A stretch of DNA of 64,000 nt from JAWKZG01 sp041396125. Lineage in GTDB: Bacteria > Pseudomonadota > Gammaproteobacteria > Competibacterales > Competibacteraceae. This document shows, one piece after another, positions 1 to 9,660 of this stretch. Under the pieces are notes generated by a model. That model did no database searches, was not told the origin of the DNA, and saw only the letters and a list, made by a program, of their open reading frames with translations. Each line of letters starts with the position of its first letter. Position 1 is the first letter of the stretch. Made by a program: the position numbers and the translations under genes. The DNA lies in assembly GCA_041396125.1 (NCBI GenBank), contig JAWKZG010000001.1, forward strand, positions 310,001 through 374,000. Direction: 5' to 3'.

Positions 1-1470
1 ATACGCCAACAGGCGTTCTTTCAAGATACGGTAGCTGCGGTTATTGGCAATAACATAGGTAATGGGCAGTTTGAGATGCGCTGCCGTCCATAAAGCCTGA
101 ATACCGTACATGGCGCTGCCGTCGCCAATAATAGCGAGCACCGGTCGCTCGGGCAGTGCCAGCTGAATGCCGATTACCCCGGCGATAGCAAATCCAATAC
201 CGCCACTGGCCAGACCGAAATAACACTGATGATCCCGCAGAGGGTACAGGCTTAGCAGCGATTGCGCCGAAGTCAGGGCCTCTTCTACAATGACTGCATT
301 TTGCGGCAGAGCCTCGACAATCTGCAGCATCAACAGGTGTGGATCGATCGGCGCGCGTTGGGGCTGTGCTGAAATATCCCTTATCAGTTTAGTTCTGCGA
401 TGTGTCCAATTGTTGGCTTCAAGTGCTTGCAGGCGCTTCTGTGCCGCATCCTGGCTGGCGGGGGGCTGTGCCGCCAGCAATAGCGTTTGCAGTGCTGTCA
501 GGGTAGTTTTGACATTAGCGCAAATGGCTAGCTCTGCAGGATAATTTTTACCCAGTTCCCAGGCTCGTTCACCAATCTGTACGATGGTGAGATGAGGTGG
601 AAGCGGGTCTGTTTCCTGCCATACTGACATGCGCAGTTGATCGGCACCCAGCAGGATAAGCAAATCATAGGGTTCAAGTAATTGCCGTACCCGGGTTTGA
701 TTTCTTCCCAGAGATCCCATGAAGGTTGGTTGTTCAGAATGAAAATGCGCCCCATAAGGCACGGTTTGCTGATACACCGGAGCGCCAAGCAGCTCGGCTA
801 ATGCTGCAGCCTCATCCAGGGCATTATGAGTGGCTAAGTCATGGCCTGCCACAATCACCGGATTATTGGCGGCCAGCAACCGGTCGGCCAGTCGCGCCAG
901 GGTGATGTCGTCCGGTCGGGTGTTTGCGCTGATCCGCGTCGGCTGACCTAAATCCAATGTCGCTTCAGCGTTGAGAATATCGCCGGGCAGTGAAATAAAA
1001 ACCGGCCCTGTCGGTGGGCTTAGAGCAATTTTTGCGGCCCGATGGACAATCCGCGGCAGATCCTCCAAGCGTGTGACTTCCACCGCCCATTTCACCAGCG
1101 GTTGGGCAATTGGCAGCAAAGGATCATAAAGCAGTGGTTCGGTCAAACCATGCCCCTGCTCCTGCTGCCCTGCGCTAATCAGAACTGGCGAGCCAAACCA
1201 TTTGGCGTTATAGAGTGCGCCCATAGCGTTGCCCAAGCCGGGTGCCACATGCACATTGCACGCTGCCAGCCGGCCACTGGCGCGGGCATAGCCATCTGCC
1301 ATAGCAACCACGATGCTTTCCTGCAAACCCAGCACATAGTGTAAATCCGGATGTTGGCGCAATGCGTCCATTATAGGTAACTCGGTCGTGCCGGGATTAC
1401 CAAATAAATAGGTGATGCCTTCGTCTTCCAGCAAGCTGAGAAATGCAGAGCGGCCTGATATTTGCTTCAT
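1..1470 (-). CDS. ThDP-dependent decarboxylase, benzoylformate decarboxylase-like (partial)
   Basis: A thiamine-diphosphate enzyme of the benzoylformate decarboxylase/acetolactate synthase superfamily. The frame is open from an ATG at 1470 to the left edge (490 codons), so the last few dozen residues are missing. Visible signals are GNPGTTELP at residues 24-32, the conserved ThDP glutamate at about 51 (LQES), NVH at 72-74, and the cofactor motif GDGS at 449-452 with the paired Asn at 476-477. The GNPG start, the NVH segment and a His-rich segment near 242-244 resemble benzoylformate decarboxylase more than acetolactate synthase. The substrate cannot be read from the sequence; a 2-oxo acid is expected. 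No catabolic partner is visible. The ribosome-binding site before the ATG is weak. Confidence 0.85.
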   Translation of the reverse strand, partial: MKQISGRSAFLSLLEDEGITYLFGNPGTTELPIMDALRQHPDLHYVLGLQESIVVAMADGYARASGRLAACNVHVAPGLGNAMGALYNAKWFGSPVLISAGQQEQGHGLTEPLLYDPLLPIAQPLVKWAVEVTRLEDLPRIVHRAAKIALSPPTGPVFISLPGDILNAEATLDLGQPTRISANTRPDDITLARLADRLLAANNPVIVAGHDLATHNALDEAAALAELLGAPVYQQTVPYGAHFHSEQPTFMGSLGRNQTRVRQLLEPYDLLILLGADQLRMSVWQETDPLPPHLTIVQIGERAWELGKNYPAELAICANVKTTLTALQTLLLAAQPPASQDAAQKRLQALEANNWTHRRTKLIRDISAQPQRAPIDPHLLMLQIVEALPQNAVIVEEALTSAQSLLSLYPLRDHQCYFGLASGGIGFAIAGVIGIQLALPERPVLAIIGDGSAMYGIQALWTAAHLKLPITYVIANNRSYRILKERLLAY

Positions 1471-1826
1471 AAGTTCACGGTTTCATGAGGTGAAAATGGT
1501 TTAATACTAGATTGTAAGCGCCAAATGGAACAAAAGACGTTAACAAACGGTTTTCTTTACATTTTTGAAAAAGAATACTTTTCACAGCCATGCTATTCGT
1601 AACAATATTTATTGGAAGTTTTAATTCTTTAATATCAGATAGCGGTATGATTGTACCGACAAATAATCGTTGTGCTAAACGGATGTTTGCAATGTGATTT
1701 TAAGCGCAATAAATAAGATTAAATATCAATAAAATACTGCTTGAACAGTGATTTGCTAGCGAAATACCGATAACAAACACTATTTCTACTCCATTAATTT
1801 ATATCTATCAACCATCATGACGGATA
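1471..1826. other. AT-rich divergent intergenic region
   Basis: About 355 bases of AT-rich sequence between two divergent genes. It must hold the promoters of the decarboxylase-like gene (minus) and the GGDEF-EAL gene (plus). I see no ORF, strong palindrome or terminator. Confidence 0.6.
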
Positions 1827-4171
1827 ATGATAAAGTCTTCTGGCATGGCGCTGCATAGCGAAAATATTTATGCTTCCCAAGTTGCACTGCTTTATGAGCG
1901 GCAGTCCGTATTAGGTATTGCGATCAATTTATTGTTGGCCGCTGTACTGGTCATTGCATACTGGGGGTTAGTCCCTGAATCCTGGCTACTTGGCTGGCTA
2001 GGCGGAATGGTCTTGCTCATGTCGGTGCGCCTATGGCTGACCTGGCACTATCGCCAAGATAGGCATAGTGATAGAGACTGGGGACGATTGTACAGTGTGC
2101 TCGTTGTGCTCACCGGCCTGCTATGGGGGGGCTTGGCAGTCATGCTGATCCCTTCGCAAACGCCAGAGCAGCGTGCATTATTTTTACTGATACTGGCCGG
2201 CCTGATCATTGCTGCACTGCCAATGCTGGCGGTTATCAAATCCGTTGTACTCGGTTATTCACTGGCCGTGCAGCTACCAATTATTGGTCTGTTTGCGTTC
2301 TCGAGTGATTCTCAAGGCTTATTGCTCAGTACAGCAGTGCTGATTTTTCTGCTGGGAACAACAGGTATGGCTTTGTATCTGCATCAGATAATTTTTGATT
2401 GGCTGAGACTGCGACAGGAAAATCAGGTGCTGCTCGAAGAGTCGCGCTCAAGCCGTCGGGATTTACTGACCGGATTACCAAACAGAGTTTATTTACAGGA
2501 TAAACTGGAGCAGGCTATAGCCCGCGCCAAACAAAATAACAAAATAACAAAATAATCGCACTCTTATATTTTAATATTGTACATTTTCATGCGGCAAATG
2601 AAAGCCTCGGCCATGAAGGTGGGGATGAGCTGCTGCAAGCACTTGCCACCCGACTGCAAGAGCAGATGGTCAATACCAGTACTGTAGCCCGTATGAACGG
2701 CGATGAGTTTATGATCCTGCTCGAGGATATTGAGCATCCTGAAGTGGTTGTGACCCGTTCAGACTCGTTGCGCAGTCAACTGGAACAGCCTTATTTTATC
2801 GATGGAAAGCCGTATAACGTAAAATTTTATATCGGAATTAGCCAGTTCCCACAGGATGGTGAAACCGCTGAAGTCCTGCTGAATCGTGCCAATCAGGCAG
2901 CTAAATGGCTCAGGCAGGAACAACAGCAGGGCGTGAGTATTTATGCTGATGGCAAACCTGCTGACAGGCGCGATTTTTCATCTCAGGAACAGGCCGTACG
3001 CCGTTCTTTAGAGAATGGAGAACTGTGCCTGTATTATCAGCCCCAAATCGATCTGTTTAATTACTCGCTACTGGGATTCGAAGCGCTGCTGCGCTGGAAT
3101 CACCCGCAACAGGGGGTGCTGTCTCCCGATCATATCATTCCGATTGCCGAAGAGATCGGGGTCATTGAGAGTATCGGTCGGTGGGCTTTGGGTGAAGCTT
3201 GTGCACAGGGGCGGTATTGGCAACAACAAGGTTTTAAATCGCTGACGGTGTCTGTCAATGTATCCGCCCGACAGTTTATGCAAGGCGATTTTGTCCGCCA
3301 GGTCGAACACGAACTTCAGGCAACAGGATTTCCGCCTGGATCACTTAAACTCGAACTGACGGAAAGCATGCTGTTGCCGGACGCTCAGCATACCCTGAGA
3401 ACGTTACATCAATTGCGAGAGTTGGGTGTGCAGCTTGCGCTGGATGATTTTGGGACAGGTTATGCTTCACTGAGTTATTTAACCCGGTTTCCGCTGGATT
3501 GGCTGAAAATCGACAAAAGTTTTGTCCAGGAAGTTGCCGCGAAACCTAATAATGCTGCCATCGTTACCACCACAATTACACTCGCTCATAGCCTGGGAAT
3601 GAAAGTAATCGCAGAGGGCGTTGAGGATGAATCGCAATTGGCGTTTATTCAGCGCCATCATGGTGATGGGGCGCAAGGTTATTATTTCAGCCGACCTTTA
3701 CCGCAGGAGGCTGCCTGTGACTGGCTGCGGCAGTCGAAATTACCAGCGCAGCTGTCTCGTCCGGTCGCAAACCGCACGGTTTTATTGCTGGAAGACGACG
3801 ACTTGCAGCGGCAGCTTTATACACTCTGGCTTAAACCAGAGAAATATCAAATTATTACGGCCTCTGATGCGGGTGAGGCATTTGCCATGCTGGCCCGCCA
3901 GCCGGTGGACGTTGTCTTGGTAGATTATGTTCTGCCCGATATGAATGGCGTTGAATTTTTGCGCCGCGTGCGCTCCATCTATCCGGATACTGTGCGCGTT
4001 ATGATTAGCGCCAGTACCGATCATACCGCTTTAGCCAAAGCCATCAATGACGGCAGTATTTTTCGTTTCCTGGATAAACCCGTCAGTGACGAACTGCTGC
4101 GCCAGACGGTGCGGCAAGCCATGACGCTACAGGAAAAAGGCAACCGTATGGTAGCGCTCTCGGCCGTTTGA
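1827..4171 (+). pseudogene. Membrane GGDEF-EAL-receiver protein, frame-broken by an 8-bp tandem repeat
   Basis: Cyclic-di-GMP signalling protein. The N-terminal 200 residues hold about five hydrophobic segments, followed by a linker, a GGDEF domain, an EAL domain and a C-terminal receiver domain. The frame is broken near 2528-2555: the 8-mer ACAAAATA occurs three times in a row (2531-2554) and the third copy forces a stop; with two copies the protein continues as AKQNNKIIALLYF. The second part reads from about 2556 to 4171. The GGDEF domain is degenerate: the motif is NGDEF, and the first metal-binding Asp region reads NIVHF. The EAL domain looks active: EALLRW, LTES, DDFGTG and AEGVED are all present. 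The receiver has LEDDD and the phospho-Asp segment VLVDYVLPDMNG. It most likely acts as a c-di-GMP phosphodiesterase. A second ATG at 1842 is an alternative start. Confidence 0.85.
2531..2554 (+). repeat. Three perfect tandem copies of ACAAAATA inside the coding region
   Basis: An 8-base unit repeated three times without mismatch. Eight is not a multiple of three, so each gain or loss changes the reading frame. Two copies give an open frame; the three copies present close it. This is the form expected of a slipped-strand (phase-variable) tract, though short. Confidence 0.85.
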
Positions 4172-4196
4172 TAATAACTCTGTGGAAGGCCGGCAT

Positions 4197-5738
4197 TCAG
4201 CCTGCCCGGGCAGCAGCGATTGGCGAACTCGGATCGGTCATGCCGAAGCACAGACCGTTCTCGGCGTTGCGCTGCACTGCGCTGGGACAAGCGTATAGTT
4301 TCGGGAATACCATCAACGGTGCGATTTCCAGCGTAAATACTTCTGCCAGCGCCTTGATGAACGTCGTTGGCAGAGTCGGATCAACTCGTACGTCCGGGCG
4401 ACCGCCGGCATCGATGCGCGGCCAGTGGAACGCCTGCTCCAGATCCATCCCGTAATCCAGCAGCAAAGCCGTCAGCTGCGTGACCGCAGGAACAATATAA
4501 TTGGCCCCTGATGCGCCGAGCGCAAACTGCGTTGAATTATTGTCATTGATGGCAATAAGAGGGCACATATTGCTGCTATTGATCCGTTTCCCCCCTGTCA
4601 GGGAGGTTGGTCGTCCCGGCCTTGGATCGAAATAGCTGATTGCATTGTTCATTAGTAAGCCGCTGCGCGGTAAAACGACCTGACTGCCGAAACGGTTGAG
4701 CAGGGTGGTCGTCAAGGCCACCATATTGCCCTCACTGTCGACTGTGCTGATATGTGTGGTACAACCTTTTTCATCTGCTAACCCGGTGCGTGCATAATGC
4801 GCCTGGAAGGCTTGATTCAAACCTTTTGCATAAACTATAAACGTATGTTCATCCGGCTGTGCTCCCGGTTGCAGATGAAGCGCGTCATAAGCGAGCGTAT
4901 CCTGCAGACGCTGCAGGCCGCTGCTGGCATCAGCCCCGTAGATGCAGGCGTTGCGATGCTGAAAACTGCTGGCCGGACTTAAAATGGCCTGATACGCCGC
5001 CAGATCTTCCTGGCTGATCGCGCTACCCCCAGCATGTAAATCCAGATACAACTGTTCTGCCAGTTCGCCCTGATAGAACTCTCGCGGGCCTTTATCAGCC
5101 AGTATGCGCAGGGTTTTGGCAAGTGCGCCCAGTGGCAGACGTGAGCCGGGCTGAGGCGGACAGCCGGTCGGTAGGTAGATACTGGCTGCTGCAGGATCCA
5201 GTGCCAGCTCGTGCTGCTGCAAGCTGATCTGCAGTGTAGTGTGCCAGTCTACCGGCAAGCCTTGCGCGGCCAGATCGATTGCCGGTGTCAGCACTTGATC
5301 ATATTCCAGCTTGCCGAAACGTTCCAGCGCCAGCGCCAGTCCGGCTACTGCACCGGGAATCAAAATAGAACCGTAGCCGAGCTCATTGCAACGGTCTTTG
5401 ACGGCTGGAAAGCCCATCAGTGAGTCCGGTAAAGAAGGCTCCAGCGGATAGGCCTTCGGATCGATATTTTGCGGCACCACACCCTGGAAGTTAATCGTGT
5501 AGGCTTGTTGTTCTGTCGCCTGCCAGATAACCGCATAACCACTACCCCCGAGACCGCTCATCCAAGGCTCGACGGCACTCAGGGCAAAGGCGCAGGCAAC
5601 CGCGGCGTCGATCGCATTACCGCCCTGAGCCAGCATTGCGGCTCCGGCCTCTGCGGCACGCCAGTGCTGGGCTGCAACCATGCCGTTTGGGCTGGATAGT
5701 AAAGGTTTGCGTAAATGCCATTGTTCAGCATTGTGCAT
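4197..5738 (-). CDS. Gamma-glutamyltransferase family protein
   Basis: N-terminal nucleophile hydrolase of the gamma-glutamyltransferase family (about 513 residues from the chosen start). Family hallmarks are the early NAIDAAVA segment, the autocleavage/nucleophile site CTTHISTVDSEGN (the Thr before His would become the new N-terminus) and the glycine-rich GGSGYAV and LTGGKR segments. I chose the ATG at 5738 because GGGAGC lies just upstream; the frame stays open to 5837. No clear signal peptide is seen, so it may be cytoplasmic, like YwrD-type members, rather than a periplasmic glutathione hydrolase. It is transcribed divergently from mtaD. Substrate unknown; a gamma-glutamyl amide is expected. 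Confidence 0.85.
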   Translation of the reverse strand: MHNAEQWHLRKPLLSSPNGMVAAQHWRAAEAGAAMLAQGGNAIDAAVACAFALSAVEPWMSGLGGSGYAVIWQATEQQAYTINFQGVVPQNIDPKAYPLEPSLPDSLMGFPAVKDRCNELGYGSILIPGAVAGLALALERFGKLEYDQVLTPAIDLAAQGLPVDWHTTLQISLQQHELALDPAAASIYLPTGCPPQPGSRLPLGALAKTLRILADKGPREFYQGELAEQLYLDLHAGGSAISQEDLAAYQAILSPASSFQHRNACIYGADASSGLQRLQDTLAYDALHLQPGAQPDEHTFIVYAKGLNQAFQAHYARTGLADEKGCTTHISTVDSEGNMVALTTTLLNRFGSQVVLPRSGLLMNNAISYFDPRPGRPTSLTGGKRINSSNMCPLIAINDNNSTQFALGASGANYIVPAVTQLTALLLDYGMDLEQAFHWPRIDAGGRPDVRVDPTLPTTFIKALAEVFTLEIAPLMVFPKLYACPSAVQRNAENGLCFGMTDPSSPIAAARAG

Positions 5739-5860
5739 ACGGTGCTCCCAGTAGTCTGTCTCAAATTCTGAAGGGATAACTAAGATTAGCAGAATTTCCC
5801 CGTAGGGCTTGCGTATAATGCGGTTCGGTAAACTCATCTGAAATCTTGCTATAACCGATT

Positions 5861-7204
5861 ATGCAAAATGTAGACAGCTTGCTTCATGCCCGCTGGGTAA
5901 TTCCCGTAGAACCGGATGGTATTGTACTGGAACAGCATTCGGTCGCTATCGCCGACGGGCGCATTGTCGCGCTATTGCCAACCGAACAGGCGCAACAATC
6001 CTACCAGGCGAAGGTGGTGCACAACCTGGGTGAACACGCGTTACTGCCCGGCCTGATTAATGCGCATACCCATGCCTCAATGAGTCTGATGCGTGGTATG
6101 GCTGACGATCTGCCCTTGATGACCTGGCTCAACGATCACATCTGGCCTGCAGAGGCACGCTGGGTCAGCACTGAGTATGTCCGTGCGGGTGCGCAGTTGG
6201 CGCTGGCCGAGATGCTACGCGGAGGCATCACCTGCTTCAATGATATGTACTTCTTTCCCGGTGTCGTGGCTGAGGTTGTACGTGCAGCCGGCATGCGCGC
6301 AGTGCTGGGGTTGATCGTAATCGAATTCCCCAGCGCGTATGCGCGTGACGCCGATGAGTATCTCAGCAAAGGCCTGGAACTGCACGATAGTTTGGTCAAT
6401 GAGCGCCTATTGCACTGTGCTCTGGCCCCGCATGCGCCCTATACGGTTAGTGGGCCAACCTTGCAACGTATTCAGCAAATTGCTGAAACACGTGACTTGC
6501 CTGTTCATATGCACGTGCATGAAACGGCTACCGAGATCGAACAATGGCTGCAGCAGCATGGCCAGCGTCCTTTACCCTATCTGGCCGAGCTTGGTCTGAT
6601 GTCACCGCAGTTGGCTGCGGTGCATATGACCCAGTTGCAGGATGCTGAGATCGAGCAGGCTGCTGTGGCCGGAATCAGCGTGTTGCACTGCCCGGAGTCC
6701 AATCTCAAGCTGGCCAGCGGTTTTTGCCCGGTAGCACGTTTGCTTGAGGCCGATATCAATGTGGCGATTGGCACCGATGGTGCGGCCAGTAATAATGATC
6801 TCGATATGTTCGGCGAAATGCGGGTTGCGGCGCAGCTGGCTAAAGCGGTTGCCGGTGACGCTGCAGCGGTGCCGGCCCATACTGCATTGCGGATGGCGAC
6901 CCTGAATGGTGCTAAAGCGTTGGGTATTGATCAATACACCGGCTCGCTGGAAGTGGGGAAAGATGCGGATATCATCGCGGTAGATTTGAGCTGGCCAGAA
7001 ACGCAGCCGGTATTCAATCCGGTATCGCAATTGGTTTACGCCTGCGGACGTCAACAGGTCAGCGATGTCTGGGTGGCTGGCCGGCAATTACTGCGGCAGC
7101 GCGAATTGACCACACTCGATACGGTGGCAATTTTAGCGCAGGCACAGGCTTGGGGGCTGAAATTACGGAATTCCGAGGCTGAACAAGCGTCCAAATTATC
7201 GTAG
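5861..7204 (+). CDS. mtaD: 5-methylthioadenosine/S-adenosylhomocysteine deaminase
   Basis: Amidohydrolase of the TrzA/MtaD group, 447 residues, full length. It deaminates methylthioadenosine or S-adenosylhomocysteine, feeding purine and methionine salvage. Metal ligands are visible in the HTHASMSLMRG segment (about 68-78), MHVHET (about 212-217) and the GTDGAASNND segment (about 304-313). The ubiG gene, a SAM-dependent methyltransferase, lies next downstream, so a link to SAM by-products is plausible; the 120-base gap suggests ubiG may have its own promoter. The start codon ATG at 5861 has only a weak ribosome-binding site. Confidence 0.9.
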   Translation: MQNVDSLLHARWVIPVEPDGIVLEQHSVAIADGRIVALLPTEQAQQSYQAKVVHNLGEHALLPGLINAHTHASMSLMRGMADDLPLMTWLNDHIWPAEARWVSTEYVRAGAQLALAEMLRGGITCFNDMYFFPGVVAEVVRAAGMRAVLGLIVIEFPSAYARDADEYLSKGLELHDSLVNERLLHCALAPHAPYTVSGPTLQRIQQIAETRDLPVHMHVHETATEIEQWLQQHGQRPLPYLAELGLMSPQLAAVHMTQLQDAEIEQAAVAGISVLHCPESNLKLASGFCPVARLLEADINVAIGTDGAASNNDLDMFGEMRVAAQLAKAVAGDAAAVPAHTALRMATLNGAKALGIDQYTGSLEVGKDADIIAVDLSWPETQPVFNPVSQLVYACGRQQVSDVWVAGRQLLRQRELTTLDTVAILAQAQAWGLKLRNSEAEQASKLS

Positions 7205-7327
7205 CTGCCCGTAGCCACTCTTGCAAAGCCGTCTCTGCAACTTAATAAAAAGCCTGTTGTATCCCCGCAGGGCATTTTTAGCAGATTCTTACGTTCGTAA
7301 ATAACATAGCAGTACTGGCCAAACCGA

Positions 7328-8071
7328 ATGAATAGCTTAACCTCTAGCGATACCTCGCATTCGTCTGCACTAGACGAAAATGTCGATTATCAGGAAATTG
7401 CCAAATTTGAGAATCTTGCCAGCCGCTGGTGGGATCCGAACAGCGAATTCAAGCCACTGCATGATATCAATCCGCTACGCCTGGATTATATTGATCAGCG
7501 TGTCGGGTTGGCCGGCAAGCGGGTATTGGATATTGGCTGTGGCGGCGGTATTCTGGCTGAGAGCATGGTGCAGCGTGGCGCTCAGGTTGTTGCCATCGAT
7601 ATGGCGGAAGCTTCACTGGCTGTAGCGCGCCTGCACCAGCGGGAATCCGCTGTTGAAGTCGATTACCGACATTGTTCCGCTGAAGAGCTGGCGGCCGCTG
7701 AAGCAGCCAGTTTTGATATTGTCACCTGTCTGGAAATGCTGGAGCATGTACCCGATCCAGCGGCTGTGGTTACGGCTTGCCAGCAATTGCTTAAACCGGG
7801 CGGGCAGGCGTTTTTTTCCACGATTAATCGCAATTCCAAATCCTACGTGTTTGCCATCATCGGTGCCGAGTATCTGTTGCGCCTGTTGCCTAAAGGCACA
7901 CACGACTGGCACCGCTTTATCAAGCCCTCGGAACTGGATCGCTGGGCGCGCTCTACCGGCCTGGAGCTGCAGGATCTGACGGGTATGCACTACAACCCGC
8001 TGACCCGCCGCTACTGGCTGGCATCTGGTGTGGATGTGAACTATTTAGCGCATTACCGGATGGCTGATTGA
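7328..8071 (+). CDS. ubiG: Ubiquinone biosynthesis O-methyltransferase UbiG
   Basis: SAM-dependent methyltransferase of 247 residues that does both O-methylations in ubiquinone synthesis. Family-specific features are the KFENLASRWWDPNSEFKPLH segment near residue 26, motif I LDIGCGGG, the acidic residue in VVAIDMAE and the segment FINRNSKS-like (FSTINRNSKSY). The next gene starts inside its stop codon (TGATG), so the two are translationally coupled. Confidence 0.95.
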   Translation: MNSLTSSDTSHSSALDENVDYQEIAKFENLASRWWDPNSEFKPLHDINPLRLDYIDQRVGLAGKRVLDIGCGGGILAESMVQRGAQVVAIDMAEASLAVARLHQRESAVEVDYRHCSAEELAAAEAASFDIVTCLEMLEHVPDPAAVVTACQQLLKPGGQAFFSTINRNSKSYVFAIIGAEYLLRLLPKGTHDWHRFIKPSELDRWARSTGLELQDLTGMHYNPLTRRYWLASGVDVNYLAHYRMAD

Positions 8072-8745
8072 TGGCTTTTAACGCAAAGCCTGCGGGCGTG
8101 CTTTTTGATCTGGACGGCACCTTGCTGGATACGGCACCGGATATGGGGCAGGCGCTTAATCGGCTTCTGATCGAGCACAATAAACCACCTTTGCCAGCAG
8201 CAATGATCCGTCCGATGGTGTCGCACGGATCATTGGGGCTGCTCAAACTGGGCTTTGATATTGATCCGGCTGAGATGGAGTTTGCAGCTTTGCGAGACCG
8301 TTTCCTGGCACTTTACAGTGCCGATCTGGCGGTGAAAACAGCACTATTCGAAGGTATGGAGCAGGTTTTATCCGTGCTCGAGCAACAGGCTACGCCCTGG
8401 GGAATTGTCACTAATAAACCAGGTTGGCTGACCGAGCCTTTGCTGCAGCAGTTAGGATTGGCACAACGAGCGGCCTGTGTCGTATCCGGCGATACTTTAC
8501 CGCAGCGTAAACCGGATCCAGCACCGTTATTGCACGCTTGCGAGCACATCGGGGTAGATCCGGCCAATTGCCTGTACATCGGTGATGCCGAGCGTGATAT
8601 CGAAGCGGCCCGTCGCGCCGGTATGGCTAGCCTGGTAGCGTGCTATGGCTATTTGCATGCCACTGAACAGCCCGAAAGCTGGGGCGCACAGGGTGTATTG
8701 CAGCACCCTCTGGATTTATTGAGCTGGCTCAATCTGAGTGAATGA
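8071..8745 (+). CDS. HAD phosphatase, MupP/phosphoglycolate phosphatase type
   Basis: Haloacid dehalogenase-type phosphatase of 224 residues. It has motif I FDLDGTLLDT, motif II in VTNKPG, the Lys of PQRKPDP and motif IV IGDAERD. It starts at the ATG overlapping the ubiG stop. By sequence alone this would be called Gph. The order ubiG - HAD phosphatase - yciK is the one found in Pseudomonas, where the phosphatase is MupP, acting on N-acetylmuramic acid 6-phosphate in peptidoglycan recycling. I therefore favour MupP on synteny, but cannot separate the two functions from sequence here. Its stop overlaps the next start (ATGA). Confidence 0.85.
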   Translation: MAFNAKPAGVLFDLDGTLLDTAPDMGQALNRLLIEHNKPPLPAAMIRPMVSHGSLGLLKLGFDIDPAEMEFAALRDRFLALYSADLAVKTALFEGMEQVLSVLEQQATPWGIVTNKPGWLTEPLLQQLGLAQRAACVVSGDTLPQRKPDPAPLLHACEHIGVDPANCLYIGDAERDIEAARRAGMASLVACYGYLHATEQPESWGAQGVLQHPLDLLSWLNLSE

Positions 8746-9654
8746 GCGCTGTCCTGATGAACGAGCTATCGCTAACGGGCTCTGCAACAGAATTTGAGGC
8801 CTATTGCCGTTCCAAAGCGGTTCCCCCCGGTTCGATTTTGCACTATAGCTTGTTGGGGCAGCCATTGGCGCAGCGTCGAAAACTCCTGAGTCTATACGCG
8901 CTGGAGCGGGAATGGCGCGAAATTGTTGATAGTTCCCGTGATCCGGATGTCGCTCAGAGTAAACTCGCTTGGTGGCGGCAGGAATTGCGGAGCTTAGAGC
9001 ATAACGAGGCGCGCCATCCGGTAACACAGGCATTATTGCCCTGGTTGCGCCTGCAGGATGATCCGCATTTAAAGCGAATATTAGATAGCTGGCTTGATGC
9101 TATCGAACACGATCTGCACTATGGTGTTTACTCAAACTTTACCCAATTGAGCGAGTATTGTCGCCATATTGGGGAGGCTTACGTGGTGTTATTGGTGCAG
9201 GCTACCGGCGGCAGAGTAGGGCAGAATGCACCGTTTGCCCATAGTTTTGGAGTCGGTTGGGTTTTGTTCGAGCGTTTGCTGGCAGTACGGCCAAATGCGC
9301 TACACGGACGGCAATATATCCCGGAGGACGAGCTGGCACGTTTTCAGCTGACTTTTAACGACCTGCAAAAAAACATCATACACCGGGTTTGCAGGACTTG
9401 TTCGCCACGCAGGCCAAGCGAATACGCGGCTACTTTAAGGATGCTGAACAGCAACTGACCTGGCGGAGCGCTATAAGCAGCGCAACCTGTTAATCCTGAT
9501 CCACTTGTTTTCAGCTCAGCTAGCGGAAATGGACGCTGATGGTTATCGCCTGTTGGAGCAGCACCTGAGCCTGCCCCCTTTACGTTCATTCTGGATTGCT
9601 TTCCGCGTGCTGCTGCGGGAGCGTCGTTACCGTAATCTACAAGACTCTGAATAA
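8742..9654 (+). CDS. Squalene/phytoene synthase-like protein, two frameshifts
   Basis: Class I prenyl synthase fold protein of about 300 residues once repaired. The first 210 residues read cleanly from the ATG overlapping the previous stop. At the A-run near 9368 one extra A would restore the frame (to NDLQKKHHTPGLQDL), and a second slip near 9463 restores AERYKQRNLL through to the stop at 9652-9654. The segment SKLAWWRQEL is the typical family motif. The first Asp-rich metal site (DDIVD-like in active enzymes) is degenerate here, reading REIVD, so it may not be a terpene synthase. Non-catalytic relatives such as NDUFAF6 act in complex I assembly. Function uncertain. Confidence 0.75.
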
Positions 9655-9660
9655 TAAATT

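Noticed and set aside
7228..7280. Terminator between mtaD and ubiG
   Set aside because: The stem is imperfect (bulged five base pairs) and the T-run is short.
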